A stretch of DNA of 64,000 nt from Bifidobacterium sp. 7101 (lineage in GTDB: Bacteria > Actinomycetota > Actinomycetes > Actinomycetales > Bifidobacteriaceae): NCBI RefSeq assembly GCF_000499285.1, contig NZ_AWUN01000002.1:310001-374000 (forward strand), written 5' to 3'. Shown one piece after another: positions 47,578 through 56,469 of this stretch (the first letter of the stretch is position 1; each line of letters opens with the position of its first letter). The notes beneath the pieces are model-generated. The model did not search any database. It was given only the letters and a program-made list of their open reading frames with translations, and was not told where the DNA came from. The translations under genes and the position numbers were made by a program.

Positions 47578-48640
47578 GACCTTCAGAGAAGCTTGGCGGA
47601 ATATCAACAGCGGAATGTCGCAGTTTTTATCGACTTTATTCATACTCACCTGCGTGATTGCAGCGTGCGCTGGAATCGACGGCCGCCAGGTTATGAGCAT
47701 TGAACAAAAAGCACGCACATACAGGAGCTCCCTCTCTAACGTCTATGTAATTAAGGCAGAGCAGCAGATTGAACCCGCTGCTTGCCTGGCATTGCCTCAA
47801 AATACCGGAATTGAAGCCGCGGGTGGCCTGCGGAAAGCGACTCCTATACGGTTGACTTTGTCGAAGGCAAGTCCGCTTAACACTTATGAGGTATCACAAA
47901 GCTTCCTCACAGTTATTACTGGCGGGAAACAGTCCTCTGCCACGACTGGAGGTATTTGGCTTTCTCAAGCACTAGCTGATAAGTTTTTCTTACATATAGG
48001 CTCACAAGTAGATACAACTGCTGGCTCTATGAAACTTGCGGGCATCTATCAGTGGCCAGAAGACGGTAGAGACACTAGGCTTGGCTTTGCTGCACTCGTA
48101 CCGGTAATCACCCCGTCTGCTTATGATGAGTGCTGGGCTTCTGTGTGGCCTCCGAAGAGTATTTCCAGGATTTTGAATCAGGCTTTGCAATATTCTGAAA
48201 CTTCTAGTAACGCCCAAACCGAGCAAATAAATTACACTATGGGAGACAAGTTTGATCCGAATAGCGAGTTCACCTCACGTTTGACCCGACCTTTAATTTT
48301 CGCGCCCTTGCTTCTGTGCTTTGTCCTTGGGGTTGTCTTATGTCGTAGACGCAAGCTGGAGAATTCTGGTTATCTGCATGCTGGTGAGCCTAAATCTTCG
48401 ATGGTGCTCCGGCTCATGATTGAATACGGGTTGTGCACGCTCATGGCGGTATGTTTGACTCTTTCAGTCTCAATTATTGTTTTAAAAGTTATTCGAGTTA
48501 CAGATATATCAGGAGTGCTGGTGGCATCTTTGCTGCCTACGATATGCTCTACTATTCTCGGCATGACAATGGGAACTGCTGTCGGCGCCTGTAGCATAAA
48601 GGAAAAATCTCTATTTAAGCATTTCAAAGATCGCGATTAA
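47564..48640 (+). CDS. FtsX/MacB-like ABC permease
   Basis: A 358-residue permease with MacB topology: one N-terminal helix (about residues 15-36), a large extracytoplasmic domain (about 40-235), and three C-terminal helices (PLIFAPLLLCFVLGVVL; LCTLMAVCLTLSVSIIVL; VLVASLLPTICSTILGM). It pairs with the preceding ATPase and, by analogy with MacAB systems, with the membrane-fusion-like protein. Start ATG 47564 lies inside the ATPase gene. Candidate substrates are peptides such as bacteriocins; this is inference. Confidence 0.85.
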   Translation: MRLRETFREAWRNINSGMSQFLSTLFILTCVIAACAGIDGRQVMSIEQKARTYRSSLSNVYVIKAEQQIEPAACLALPQNTGIEAAGGLRKATPIRLTLSKASPLNTYEVSQSFLTVITGGKQSSATTGGIWLSQALADKFFLHIGSQVDTTAGSMKLAGIYQWPEDGRDTRLGFAALVPVITPSAYDECWASVWPPKSISRILNQALQYSETSSNAQTEQINYTMGDKFDPNSEFTSRLTRPLIFAPLLLCFVLGVVLCRRRKLENSGYLHAGEPKSSMVLRLMIEYGLCTLMAVCLTLSVSIIVLKVIRVTDISGVLVASLLPTICSTILGMTMGTAVGACSIKEKSLFKHFKDRD

Positions 48641-48726
48641 TCGTAGAGATCTTTGGAATGCGTAGATGGCGGAAGATCGGTGACCGGGACTGAGTTTATA
48701 AAAATCCAAGTATCGGTCACCGCATG

Positions 48727-49315
48727 CGTATTCGAGGCTTCTGCGTCCTGTTGGGGAGTCGGAGCTCGATTCTCTTAGTCGAGAGTGAGCCAGCAGCATC
48801 TTTCACCAGTCGGTACGCCGTATCACCACACAAGTGCCCCTCAGTTGACCTGGGAAGATACACCCTTTCGGCAGCGCTTAAGCTCGTTCTCAAGTGCTGT
48901 GCTCAGTGGGACTACCCGATCCTTATCTCCTTTACGGTGGACCATAAAGCTTCGACCGGTCAAATCGTCGATAATGCCCTCTGTCCTGGCCACTACTGCT
49001 TCTGTTCTTCGTAGACCAGCGTCAGCAAATAATCTCACCAGCAATCTGATCCATGGATTTGGTTTTACAAGCACCTTAGACACAGCTCCTACTGGCGCTG
49101 GCTGCTTTTCTTCTTTGTGCGCTTGGCCGCACTATGTCCATTGGATTATCAGGAAGGCCCTTCGATGCATGCGACCGGGTAAAGAATGAGCGCGATTCAT
49201 TTACCCTTGATCTAAGCGTCGGGTTGCTTATATCTTCTCCTAACCAGGCCAATATCATCTCTGGGGTAATTTGTAAAGGTCGCATTTGAGTTACTCGGAC
49301 AAACTGGGAAGTCAC
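48727..49315 (-). pseudogene. Tyrosine recombinase/integrase remnant
   Basis: Two minus-strand frames encode an integrase in pieces. 49315-49076 is the core-binding (SAM-like) domain ('LQITPEMILAWLGEDISNPT', 'SKGLPDNPMDIVRPS'). 49083-48841 is the start of the catalytic domain with ADAGLRRTEAVVAR, whose Arg is the first catalytic residue, and 'MVHRKGDKDRVVPLS'. A further piece ('YRLVKDAAGSL') appears in another frame near 48790. The HxxR and tyrosine region is not recoverable. It is the dead integrase of the island. Confidence 0.82.
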
Positions 49316-49550
49316 GTACCATCAGTGCCCTACAGTCCGTCCAGTGTCACCGTATACACGCATATCTACTACCACTAGTCTAGCCAGTCAATCCAAGATG
49401 CTGACGGCTGCAGGTGAGACGAAAACTCCATTGAAGCTCCTTCCGTAAGCACCCAAGATTTAAGCATAAAAGGCCGGTTAACCGGACAATATAGCAGCAG
49501 CAACAGCTACTGCCTGAATAACAATGTGATAGGGAAACCCTTAAATCCCA

Positions 49551-49591
49551 TAAGTCGTGGGATATGGGTTCCAGTCCCACGGGAGCACTTT
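49551..49591 (+). repeat. attR: diverged copy of tRNA-Lys 3' half
   Basis: Matches the tRNA-Lys 3' half in blocks, with several substitutions and one deletion relative to 44763-44806. It cannot form a tRNA, as the 5' half is absent. Confidence 0.72.
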
Positions 49592-49808
49592 GGATTGCCA
49601 ACTATTCAGTAGCGCCGAAAACTGTTCCTGATTACTTATTACCTGCAGACTATATGGTTGAGCTTGCCAAAGACCCTTAAACTATCAGGATGCATTCAAG
49701 TCATGCTTGTTACTACAGCAGTTTCTATCATCGACGCAGCAATTCTAAGCGTTCAAGGGGAAACTTATTAAGATCCCGCAGGCTCTGTATCTGAAAATGC
49801 CCGTCTAA
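49592..49808. other. Short gap beyond the island with a possible gene tail
   Basis: Immediately after attR, a plus-strand frame reads 'YSVAPKTVPDYLLPADYMVEL' and ends at about 49679. It has the look of a real protein tail and could be the end of a gene cut by the insertion. Otherwise nothing is seen. Confidence 0.3.
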
Positions 49809-50153
49809 CTACTCTACCGACAGCCTACTCAATGGTTTGCGCTCATCATCGTTAAGAAAAGCCTGAGATATTTTGATAAACAGTTCCGTAGTATCTGTCT
49901 GTAGAGCGATCGACAGATTATAGAGAGTCCTGAGCGAAGGCATGTTCAATCCATTCTCGATATTCGCCAGTGATTTCTCCGTGATCCAATCAGCTGGCAA
50001 CCCGAGATCTGAGCCAGCATCAATAAAGCCCTCCCGGGTAGGTGGATTTACATCAGTCAAACTCTTCCTAAGCTGTTTGATTATTTCACCGATCCTGACC
50101 ATGACCGGCCTATCAATGGAATTGCGGGCATTATTACGATTTCTTACTGTCAT
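49809..50153 (-). CDS. XRE-family transcriptional regulator
   Basis: A 114-residue protein whose central half is a Cro/CI-type helix-turn-helix, ending with SLANIENGLNMPSLRTLYNL as the recognition helix and turn. Divergent from the AIPR gene (151-nt gap), so it is a natural candidate for controlling it. A TATAAT box (50160-50165, minus strand) lies six bases before the ATG and there is no ribosome site, so the message is probably leaderless. A palindrome ACCATGGT at 50172-50179 in the gap might be an operator. Confidence 0.75.
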   Translation of the reverse strand: MTVRNRNNARNSIDRPVMVRIGEIIKQLRKSLTDVNPPTREGFIDAGSDLGLPADWITEKSLANIENGLNMPSLRTLYNLSIALQTDTTELFIKISQAFLNDDERKPLSRLSVE

Positions 50154-50304
50154 AACTCTATTATAGAGGAACCATGGTACAAAAACACCACCATAGTTCT
50201 TATTGCTTTTTAAGCTTCTTAATGCTTTTATTAAATTGTCTTCGATGAACGAAGACGAAGCAACCAGTCAAACAGGCCGACTCATGAGAACAAAGGAGCA
50301 TATA

Positions 50305-51492
50305 ATGAAAATGACATTCCCCATTAAGGCATTACGGGCCGTCAAATCGCCGTCAGACCCCACTGTTACAACATATTTTGCTTGGACAAACATGAGGGAC
50401 CTCCCTGCAGACATGCCCACCAAGGTTAATCCACGCGAAGTGAATATGCGCACTACAACGGCGAAAAAGCTGCTGGAAGCTGTCTCAGGGACTGATCCGT
50501 ACTTCGATATCCACAACCGTGGAATGGTCCTGTTGGCCAATGAAGTCAAATTCGATGCCTCGAATTCCCTCATCACCATTGATTTCGACCACGATGAGGA
50601 TAGATACGGCGTCCTTGACGGCGGCCACACCTATGAGGCCATCAAAGAAAGGAGGGATCAGATTCCCGAAGATATAGATAAGTACGTCAAACTCGAAATC
50701 TTCGTCGGAGCCGACCTAGATGTCGCAGCACTCTCGGATGCTCGAAACACCTCTGTGCAGGTCAGCGATATCGCGCTGTTCAACCTCGAAGACCGATTCG
50801 ACTTCATCAAGGAAGGAATAGCCAACGAGCCGTATGGGCAGGACATCGCATACAAGGACAATGAGGACAAGCGGATCCCGATTGCTGACCTGCTTAGGCT
50901 GATGTACGCGTTCAACATCTCTCGTTTCCCAGACGATACTTCTGTGCCTGTAGCTGCATACTCGGGCAAAGCCAACGTTTTCAAGGACTATAAGAACGAA
51001 TGGGACAAACACTCTTCCGGCAACCAACCCACCGCGGACAACATTTACCGCAGGCTGCTGCCTCTTGTTCCAAGCCTCGTGAATCTGTACGAGACCATCG
51101 AGCTGGAAATGGCAGAAAAGTACAGAGACTATAAGAAAATGAATGGTTCAGGAGCCAAATTCGGCAGCATTCGTGGCATCGAAAACACCAATAAGGACCG
51201 TACTGAATTTTTGCAACGGAAGAAAGACTACAACATCTCTTCCGGATTCATCATGCCGATCTACGGTGCATTCCGCGCTCTTCTCCACACCAAGGGCAAC
51301 GGAGATCTCGATTGGGAATTCGACCCAATCCAAATCTGGCAGGCTATAGGTGTCACACTTGTCCAGACAGTCTTTGACACGGACACTAACCCCCAGTCCG
51401 TAGGCAAATCCAAAACTCTTTGGCAAGCAACCTACCGCATCGTAGAAAACGAAAAGAATAGGCGTCTCATTGCCAAGCTGTCACAGAAGTAA
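50305..51492 (+). CDS. AIPR-family (abortive infection phage resistance) protein
   Basis: A 395-residue protein. The middle contains 'DIHNRGMVLLANEV' and VLDGGHTYEAI, the N-R-G and D-G-x-H-T signatures of the AIPR family, whose members are linked to phage resistance by abortive infection. C-terminal residues are helical and charged. Start ATG 50305 is set by AAAGGAG seven bases upstream; the longer frame from 50203 is not used. A perfect 12-bp hairpin follows. No nuclease motif is obvious to me, so mechanism is unknown. Paired with a XRE regulator. Confidence 0.8.
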   Translation: MKMTFPIKALRAVKSPSDPTVTTYFAWTNMRDLPADMPTKVNPREVNMRTTTAKKLLEAVSGTDPYFDIHNRGMVLLANEVKFDASNSLITIDFDHDEDRYGVLDGGHTYEAIKERRDQIPEDIDKYVKLEIFVGADLDVAALSDARNTSVQVSDIALFNLEDRFDFIKEGIANEPYGQDIAYKDNEDKRIPIADLLRLMYAFNISRFPDDTSVPVAAYSGKANVFKDYKNEWDKHSSGNQPTADNIYRRLLPLVPSLVNLYETIELEMAEKYRDYKKMNGSGAKFGSIRGIENTNKDRTEFLQRKKDYNISSGFIMPIYGAFRALLHTKGNGDLDWEFDPIQIWQAIGVTLVQTVFDTDTNPQSVGKSKTLWQATYRIVENEKNRRLIAKLSQK

Positions 51493-51504
51493 CTTAACTC
51501 ATGG

Positions 51505-51539
51505 GTATCTCACCTGTCTATACATGTCAGGTGAGATAC
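51505..51539 (+). terminator. Hairpin after the AIPR gene
   Basis: A perfect 12-bp inverted repeat (51505-51516 with 51528-51539) with an 11-nt loop, 13 nt after the stop. The following TCATATTC is only moderately T-rich. Confidence 0.7.
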
Positions 51540-52470
51540 TCATATTCAGCCTTAGTATGTAGCGCCAAAGCTGGGTACTCGCTGCGCGCTCCTTCTGCTC
51601 CCGATTGAAAAAATCCAATTGCAACACATAGGCTATATACCCTCTATATGCTAGATCTGCAACAGACTTTCAGATACCTATTTGTACTAATCACTGTATA
51701 CTTTGCAGGACATACACACTATTATGCGCCTTTAAAGTGCATATCAGCTTTTCAGAGTTTTTGGTTATCAAATCAGACAAATCTTCGAACGACTAACAGG
51801 ACATATCTGTGAACTATGTTCCCTCTAACATTTCATAGATATACCAGCAGAAACCAGAGCAAACCTCATTAAAGCCATCACCAGCTACTAGTCTAAGTCC
51901 ACCAAGACCTTCCCTGTCCTGCGATCCTTGATGCCTGTCCCCACAGCCGGGTAGTTTGGGCCTTTACGTACTTTCTTCGCCTTAGGCCCAAGCGACAACC
52001 TCCGATCCCGAATGATCTAACCATAAACGTCTTGAAGGCTGTGGTCATACCTAGACCAAGGGCATTAGCGATACGGCCCAACTGTTATTAACCTGCATTT
52101 GACGCCAGTATCATTAACTGAGCTATTTTCGCCTGAAACCACCTAACCTCTAGAAGGCAACCAGCAATGAACATAGCGGACGCGTTACGATAGTGGCAAA
52201 TTACAGCACAGTATCATTTCGCTACTCCGCACTTGATCAAACAACTAACTTCCAGACACACTGAATAAACACTGTTCTGATAGTTAACCTCCCTGACTGT
52301 CTCTTTTAGCCCATTGTTTTCTCCACCGGTTAGCATAAGCTGTTTCACCTGCTTCATAGAAAAAGGTGGCAACACTAACCCAACCTTCTGACGCGCTGCC
52401 ATGCAAGCTGGAGTCAAGGGAGCCCTCGCGCGCGATGCCTTAGCAAGATTTCCACGTTACCCGGAATCAT
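51540..52470. other. Gene-poor AT-rich stretch with decayed fragments
   Basis: About 930 bases without an intact gene. The only recognisable remains are the antitoxin-like fragment at 51898-52081. Frames at 52214-52417 resemble nothing I know. Confidence 0.5.
51898..52081 (-). pseudogene. RelB/DinJ-like antitoxin remnant
   Basis: The frame from 52081 reads 'ANALGLGMTTAFKTFMVRSF', close to the ribbon-helix-helix pattern 'LGLSMTTAxNxFLxR' of RelB/DinJ antitoxins. The continuation switches frame and ends with 'PNYPAVGTGIKDRRTGKVLV' before a TAG at about 51898. Both the start and the frame are broken and no toxin gene is adjacent. Family naming is tentative. Confidence 0.4.
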
Positions 52471-54780
52471 TTAAGATAAAGGATGATCGAAACCAGAATC
52501 GCTATGTCGTTCATGTTTCCAATTTTCAACAAGAAAATCCACTTCCCCATTGTTTACGAATTTAGCATGATTGTTGCTTTTGTATGCCACATCATACGCG
52601 GCAAGAAGTTTGATATCTTCTATGGAATTAGGATCGTTATCCCATAACTTTAGAGACGTCTGGATTCTTTCACAGGTAATGAAGCGTTTCAACAGCGGTG
52701 CATCCACAATGAATCCACCCCCCTGTTCTTGAATCAGCGCATAAAGCGCATAATCAACAAACTTGGTATCGTCCACTAGATCTTGAAAAGCGCTAAATGC
52801 CCTGTACCTATCATCGGTCTTAGTAAATATAAGAGGGATTGCTGAGGCATACCACTGCAGAAGCCTTCCGCTCAGAGGCGTCTGTGGATGCCTGCAATTT
52901 GTACATTTGAGCTTTTTACACAACGACATGAGACCCCGTTCCAATCCACTATCCTCAATATCCTCAGAATCTTGGCAGAATGGTAGGCTGTCGAACATTG
53001 CCACATTGTTCATGAGGCCAATGGTAGGTTTGGATTCCACTTGTTCTTGTGTATCTTTTTCTGGACTTTTTGCTCTATGGATTGCGCGACGGATCTCATA
53101 GGCCATGCAAGCGGCAACGATCATCGACACTGGAGAATTCGAGTCTGCAATCGCCTGCACAATGGCTTCGCTTCGTTCTCCGGTATAGTCTTTCTTCATG
53201 ATGGCTGTTGCCACATCGTGGGATATGCAACTTGGATAAACAACGCGGTGCCTCGCTTCCAGTTCCAGGCAGAAACCGACAACTAACGCGCATCTACCTG
53301 CATCCGCCACGCTTAGGTATTTCGCCGGCTTGTCACTAAATCCCTTGCTGGAGACAATGAGCCAATGCTCATCATCCAGGTCTTCTTCACCCAGTGAGTC
53401 ATCGACCAATAACTTCCTGTACTCTGCTTCATGAATGAGATTATTTCCTATAGAAAGCCGGAAGTAAGTATTGAAATGCTCCGGACGGTGTATAGCTCGC
53501 CCCACCTCATCCGGGCGCGTATATAAACTGTCCACGCAATAGGCGACAAAAGGGAACAGGGACTCAACAGCACGCAAATCCCTGTCTTTAGCGTCAGTGC
53601 CATATGTTGGCAGAGTCGACAAATGTGCTTTGACCTCAACTTTGTGATCTAACATTAAACGTCCTGTGATGGGTAAGTCGGAATCACAAAGATAGTCTTT
53701 GCTCGCCATGATCCAACGGTGCAGATCGGGATTAAACACCTCCAGACTGGTAATGCCAAGCAGATCCATCGACTCCACATCATCTCTCAGTACCTGATAG
53801 CACAGCATGAACTCATTTATCAGACGGTTGGCGTCCCTCATGGTGCGGACGAACGGCTTTACACAAGCGTCATAGATAGGCAGCGAGCTGTCACCGAACT
53901 GAGCATTTTGGACTTTCTCGTAGATTTGTTCGGCTCTCTTCTCGCCGATGATGCCTGTCAATCCATCTTCCAATCGGTCGTATACAACCTCTTGGGGAAG
54001 CTCCGGCATTCCAATTGGGACCTGGATTATTTTCTTCAGGTATTCGTCGCCCTTGCCATGGCAGCTCTTATCCAGCGACTTGGTAACGGAATCCCTGTCA
54101 TACAGTAACACATACGTCATATAGGGCAGATCGCCTACAGCCTTGACAGCTCGCATCACATCCGTGACCTCGTCATCCATCAGACGGTCCAGATCATCAA
54201 TAAACACGACAATTCTAGTCGCTGATTCTTCCAGTTTTTCCTTCAGATCCTTTCGTCGTTCCGAAAGTCTATCGATGTCTTGATTGTCAGGCTCCAAGGC
54301 TTCCCCAAGGTTCCCGAACGCTTTAGCAATCATCTGCACTTGAGCAGGAGCTAAACCAGAAATAGGTGCCGCTTTATTTGCCGCACGCTTGAGAACATTC
54401 GCAATGTTATGCCTCGCGGTGCCCAACTTCCCTAACAACGTCAGGGAAATCTGATTGAACAACAGAGTCACCAGGCGACCGCTACCTGAGTATATCCAAG
54501 GCTCAAATTCTACAACTATGACCTTTTCTTCTTGCTTTTTCCCTTTTCCTTTTTTAGAAGGAGTCGAGGCAAGCTGCTCAACAAGCATGTTCTTCAACGA
54601 AGTTTTGCCTGACCCCCACGGTCCCTGAATACCGACAACAAGAGATTCCGACCCCGGGAACCGGCTCAAACTTAATGCAAGGTTCCGTACGTACGTGCTA
54701 CGATTATACTTATCGTCTGCAGCAGACCCGATAGGCTCATCCTGAAGAAACGAGAGATACAGATCTGAATGTTGACTCAT
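52471..54780 (-). CDS. KAP-family P-loop NTPase
   Basis: A 769-residue protein. Walker A is GPWGSGKT at residues 53-60 and Walker B 'IVVFIDDLDRLMDDE' near residue 200, with the Asp-Asp-Leu-Asp-Arg hallmark of KAP ATPases. Unlike many KAP proteins there are no membrane helices within the P-loop domain. The C-terminal half is large, helical and contains a cysteine/histidine cluster (CKKLKCTNCRHPQTP) that could bind zinc. KAP NTPases are recurrent in anti-phage islands and plasmids; that role here is inferred from neighbours. The gene is lower in G+C than the core. Confidence 0.85.
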   Translation of the reverse strand: MSQHSDLYLSFLQDEPIGSAADDKYNRSTYVRNLALSLSRFPGSESLVVGIQGPWGSGKTSLKNMLVEQLASTPSKKGKGKKQEEKVIVVEFEPWIYSGSGRLVTLLFNQISLTLLGKLGTARHNIANVLKRAANKAAPISGLAPAQVQMIAKAFGNLGEALEPDNQDIDRLSERRKDLKEKLEESATRIVVFIDDLDRLMDDEVTDVMRAVKAVGDLPYMTYVLLYDRDSVTKSLDKSCHGKGDEYLKKIIQVPIGMPELPQEVVYDRLEDGLTGIIGEKRAEQIYEKVQNAQFGDSSLPIYDACVKPFVRTMRDANRLINEFMLCYQVLRDDVESMDLLGITSLEVFNPDLHRWIMASKDYLCDSDLPITGRLMLDHKVEVKAHLSTLPTYGTDAKDRDLRAVESLFPFVAYCVDSLYTRPDEVGRAIHRPEHFNTYFRLSIGNNLIHEAEYRKLLVDDSLGEEDLDDEHWLIVSSKGFSDKPAKYLSVADAGRCALVVGFCLELEARHRVVYPSCISHDVATAIMKKDYTGERSEAIVQAIADSNSPVSMIVAACMAYEIRRAIHRAKSPEKDTQEQVESKPTIGLMNNVAMFDSLPFCQDSEDIEDSGLERGLMSLCKKLKCTNCRHPQTPLSGRLLQWYASAIPLIFTKTDDRYRAFSAFQDLVDDTKFVDYALYALIQEQGGGFIVDAPLLKRFITCERIQTSLKLWDNDPNSIEDIKLLAAYDVAYKSNNHAKFVNNGEVDFLVENWKHERHSDSGFDHPLS

Positions 54781-55191
54781 ATTCCCAGATTAATACAAAC
54801 AGGAAATCCCATTGTTAATGCAATTCAGAATGTTACTGACTCAAAGAAGCAACTTTTAGACTTCCATTGAAACGGCAGAGCCTATCTGACTATTGTTTAG
54901 GCTGTACTTCCCAGAACTAAAGAAATCGCTGCCGATAAGACACCATTGGGCTGCGTCGCTGTATTAAAATCGAGCAACTAATCACAGATATAAATATTCA
55001 TTGAATCAGTTATGAGATACAGATAGATGCCCTTGATAATTAATCCATAAACCATCACAAGGTAACTCCTTCTCTATTCTCAAGACGAGTCTCTTTTCAG
55101 CACCATTTGAGCATCAAAATGACAGACAGGTATCCGCCCTACAATTAAAAGGGAGTGCCTCACGATTAAGTACAACTGAATCCCATATCGC
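54781..55191. other. AT-rich gap between helicase and KAP genes
   Basis: About 410 bases without an intact gene. A minus-strand tail 'PVCHFDAQMVLKRDSS' ending at 55080 looks protein-like but has no context; nothing else is recognised. Confidence 0.35.
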
Positions 55192-56469
55192 TCAAACTTC
55201 CGCATTAGCCTCCACCGGTAGGCTCTTGGCGATCCTGAACGTATAGGTTCCATTCTTCCAATCAGCGAGATTGCCGACCACGTAGACACGGCGCTTGGCT
55301 CGCGACACGGCGACGTTGAGCAGATTGGGCGACCCATTAACCCATGAACGAGAGCCTTCTCCACGCCTACCAGCTCTGCTGCCAAGAACGATGAAGACCA
55401 CATCGGCTTCCCGCCCCTGGGAGGTGTGTACGGTTCCGGCCTGACTTGATGCCAGCTGGTTCGCTTCGCTGCTGCTGCAACCAGTGCATTGCCGCAAGGC
55501 ATCCGCGAAGGCGTCACGCACCTGGTTGGCCACAGCCCTGAACGGAGCGATGACCAGAATATTGGTGGGGTCAATCCCTCCCTTGAAGAGCCCGCACAGA
55601 CGCTTGTGGAGTTCATAGCCCTCCTGCGGCCTCCATTGCATTCTCCCGGTTTCGCCGGAATTCGGCGGCACATCGTACCAACAGGAAACCGGCAGCTCAT
55701 CTCCCGCATGAGGCCCGGACGGATAGGCACAGGGCTGATGCTCCGGCCCTACACGCACCATCCTGCCGGAGTAGGCCATATCGTTGCATATGGAAAACAT
55801 GGGTTCATCACAGCGCCGATGGACCACCAGGGGCATCCCCAGCCAGTGGTCATCCGTCTCGTCCAACAGACCGCAAGGCGTCTGGTAATCGACCAAGGCC
55901 TGCATGTTTTCGGACTCCAGTCCTAGGTGCTGGAGGTGATGGGTGCTCGCCAGGAGTTCCCGCATTGGCTTAGGCATGGTATCCACGGGCTGGAGCTGCA
56001 TAGGGTCTCCAACCGCAACCGCATATTTCACACGTTGCAGCAGACCGGCAGCAGCCTGAGGCAGAGCTTGTCCAGCCTCATCCACAATCGCCCAGCCGAG
56101 CGCCTCCTTGCCTATCCCTGAAAACATTCTGGATATTGATGCAAAGGACGAGGATACGACCGGGATCACCAGGAAGAAAGTCTGCCAAGCCACCAACCTC
56201 CCGTCATTCGTAAAGCCATTCGACTGCATCACGGCGCAAGCCAGGGACAGATTGCACATGAACTGGTGGGCAGCACCCATGACGGCCTGCTGATGAAGAG
56301 CCAACGCCTTGATGTAGACCTCCGTCCGCGCCTTGCTCCATTCCTGGTCCATCCACGCAACATGATCATCGCCAATGTCTGGCCTGGGCCACTGAATCTG
56401 CTCGGCCTCAGCAATTTGCTGTTCAACGGTGGCAAGCTGCCCGGTCAAAGTCGCAATCTGTTTTGGCAT
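55192..56469 (-). CDS. SF1 helicase, C-terminal half (second ORF of a split gene)
   Basis: 425 residues holding the second half of a Upf1/DNA2-type superfamily 1 helicase: motif II WAIVDEAGQAL, motif III-like 'AVAVGDPMQLQPV', motif V 'HTSQGREADVVF' and motif VI 'LNVAVSRAKRRVYVV'. There is no Walker A; that lies in the upstream ORF, which overlaps by 25 bases in the frame one base away. The start ATG 56469 has only AGGGGA two bases upstream, too close for efficient initiation. I therefore see this as the 3' part of one helicase gene separated by a frame change, or less likely a separate coupled subunit. Confidence 0.75.
   Translation of the reverse strand: MPKQIATLTGQLATVEQQIAEAEQIQWPRPDIGDDHVAWMDQEWSKARTEVYIKALALHQQAVMGAAHQFMCNLSLACAVMQSNGFTNDGRLVAWQTFFLVIPVVSSSFASISRMFSGIGKEALGWAIVDEAGQALPQAAAGLLQRVKYAVAVGDPMQLQPVDTMPKPMRELLASTHHLQHLGLESENMQALVDYQTPCGLLDETDDHWLGMPLVVHRRCDEPMFSICNDMAYSGRMVRVGPEHQPCAYPSGPHAGDELPVSCWYDVPPNSGETGRMQWRPQEGYELHKRLCGLFKGGIDPTNILVIAPFRAVANQVRDAFADALRQCTGCSSSEANQLASSQAGTVHTSQGREADVVFIVLGSRAGRRGEGSRSWVNGSPNLLNVAVSRAKRRVYVVGNLADWKNGTYTFRIAKSLPVEANAEV

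Larger units (their letters stand above)
44763..49591. mobile_element. tRNA-Lys genomic island with export system and dead integrase
   Basis: The interval lies between tRNA-Lys and a diverged copy of its 3' half. It has lower G+C than the core, one four-gene operon on the plus strand and a frameshifted tyrosine integrase at the distal end. This is the classical layout of a small integrative element, now immobile because of the broken integrase and diverged repeats. No conjugation, replication or phage structural genes are present. Confidence 0.75.

Noticed and set aside
49551-49591. A second functional tRNA-Lys
   Set aside because: Only the 3' half is present, with a deletion in the acceptor strand; the 5' half cannot be found.
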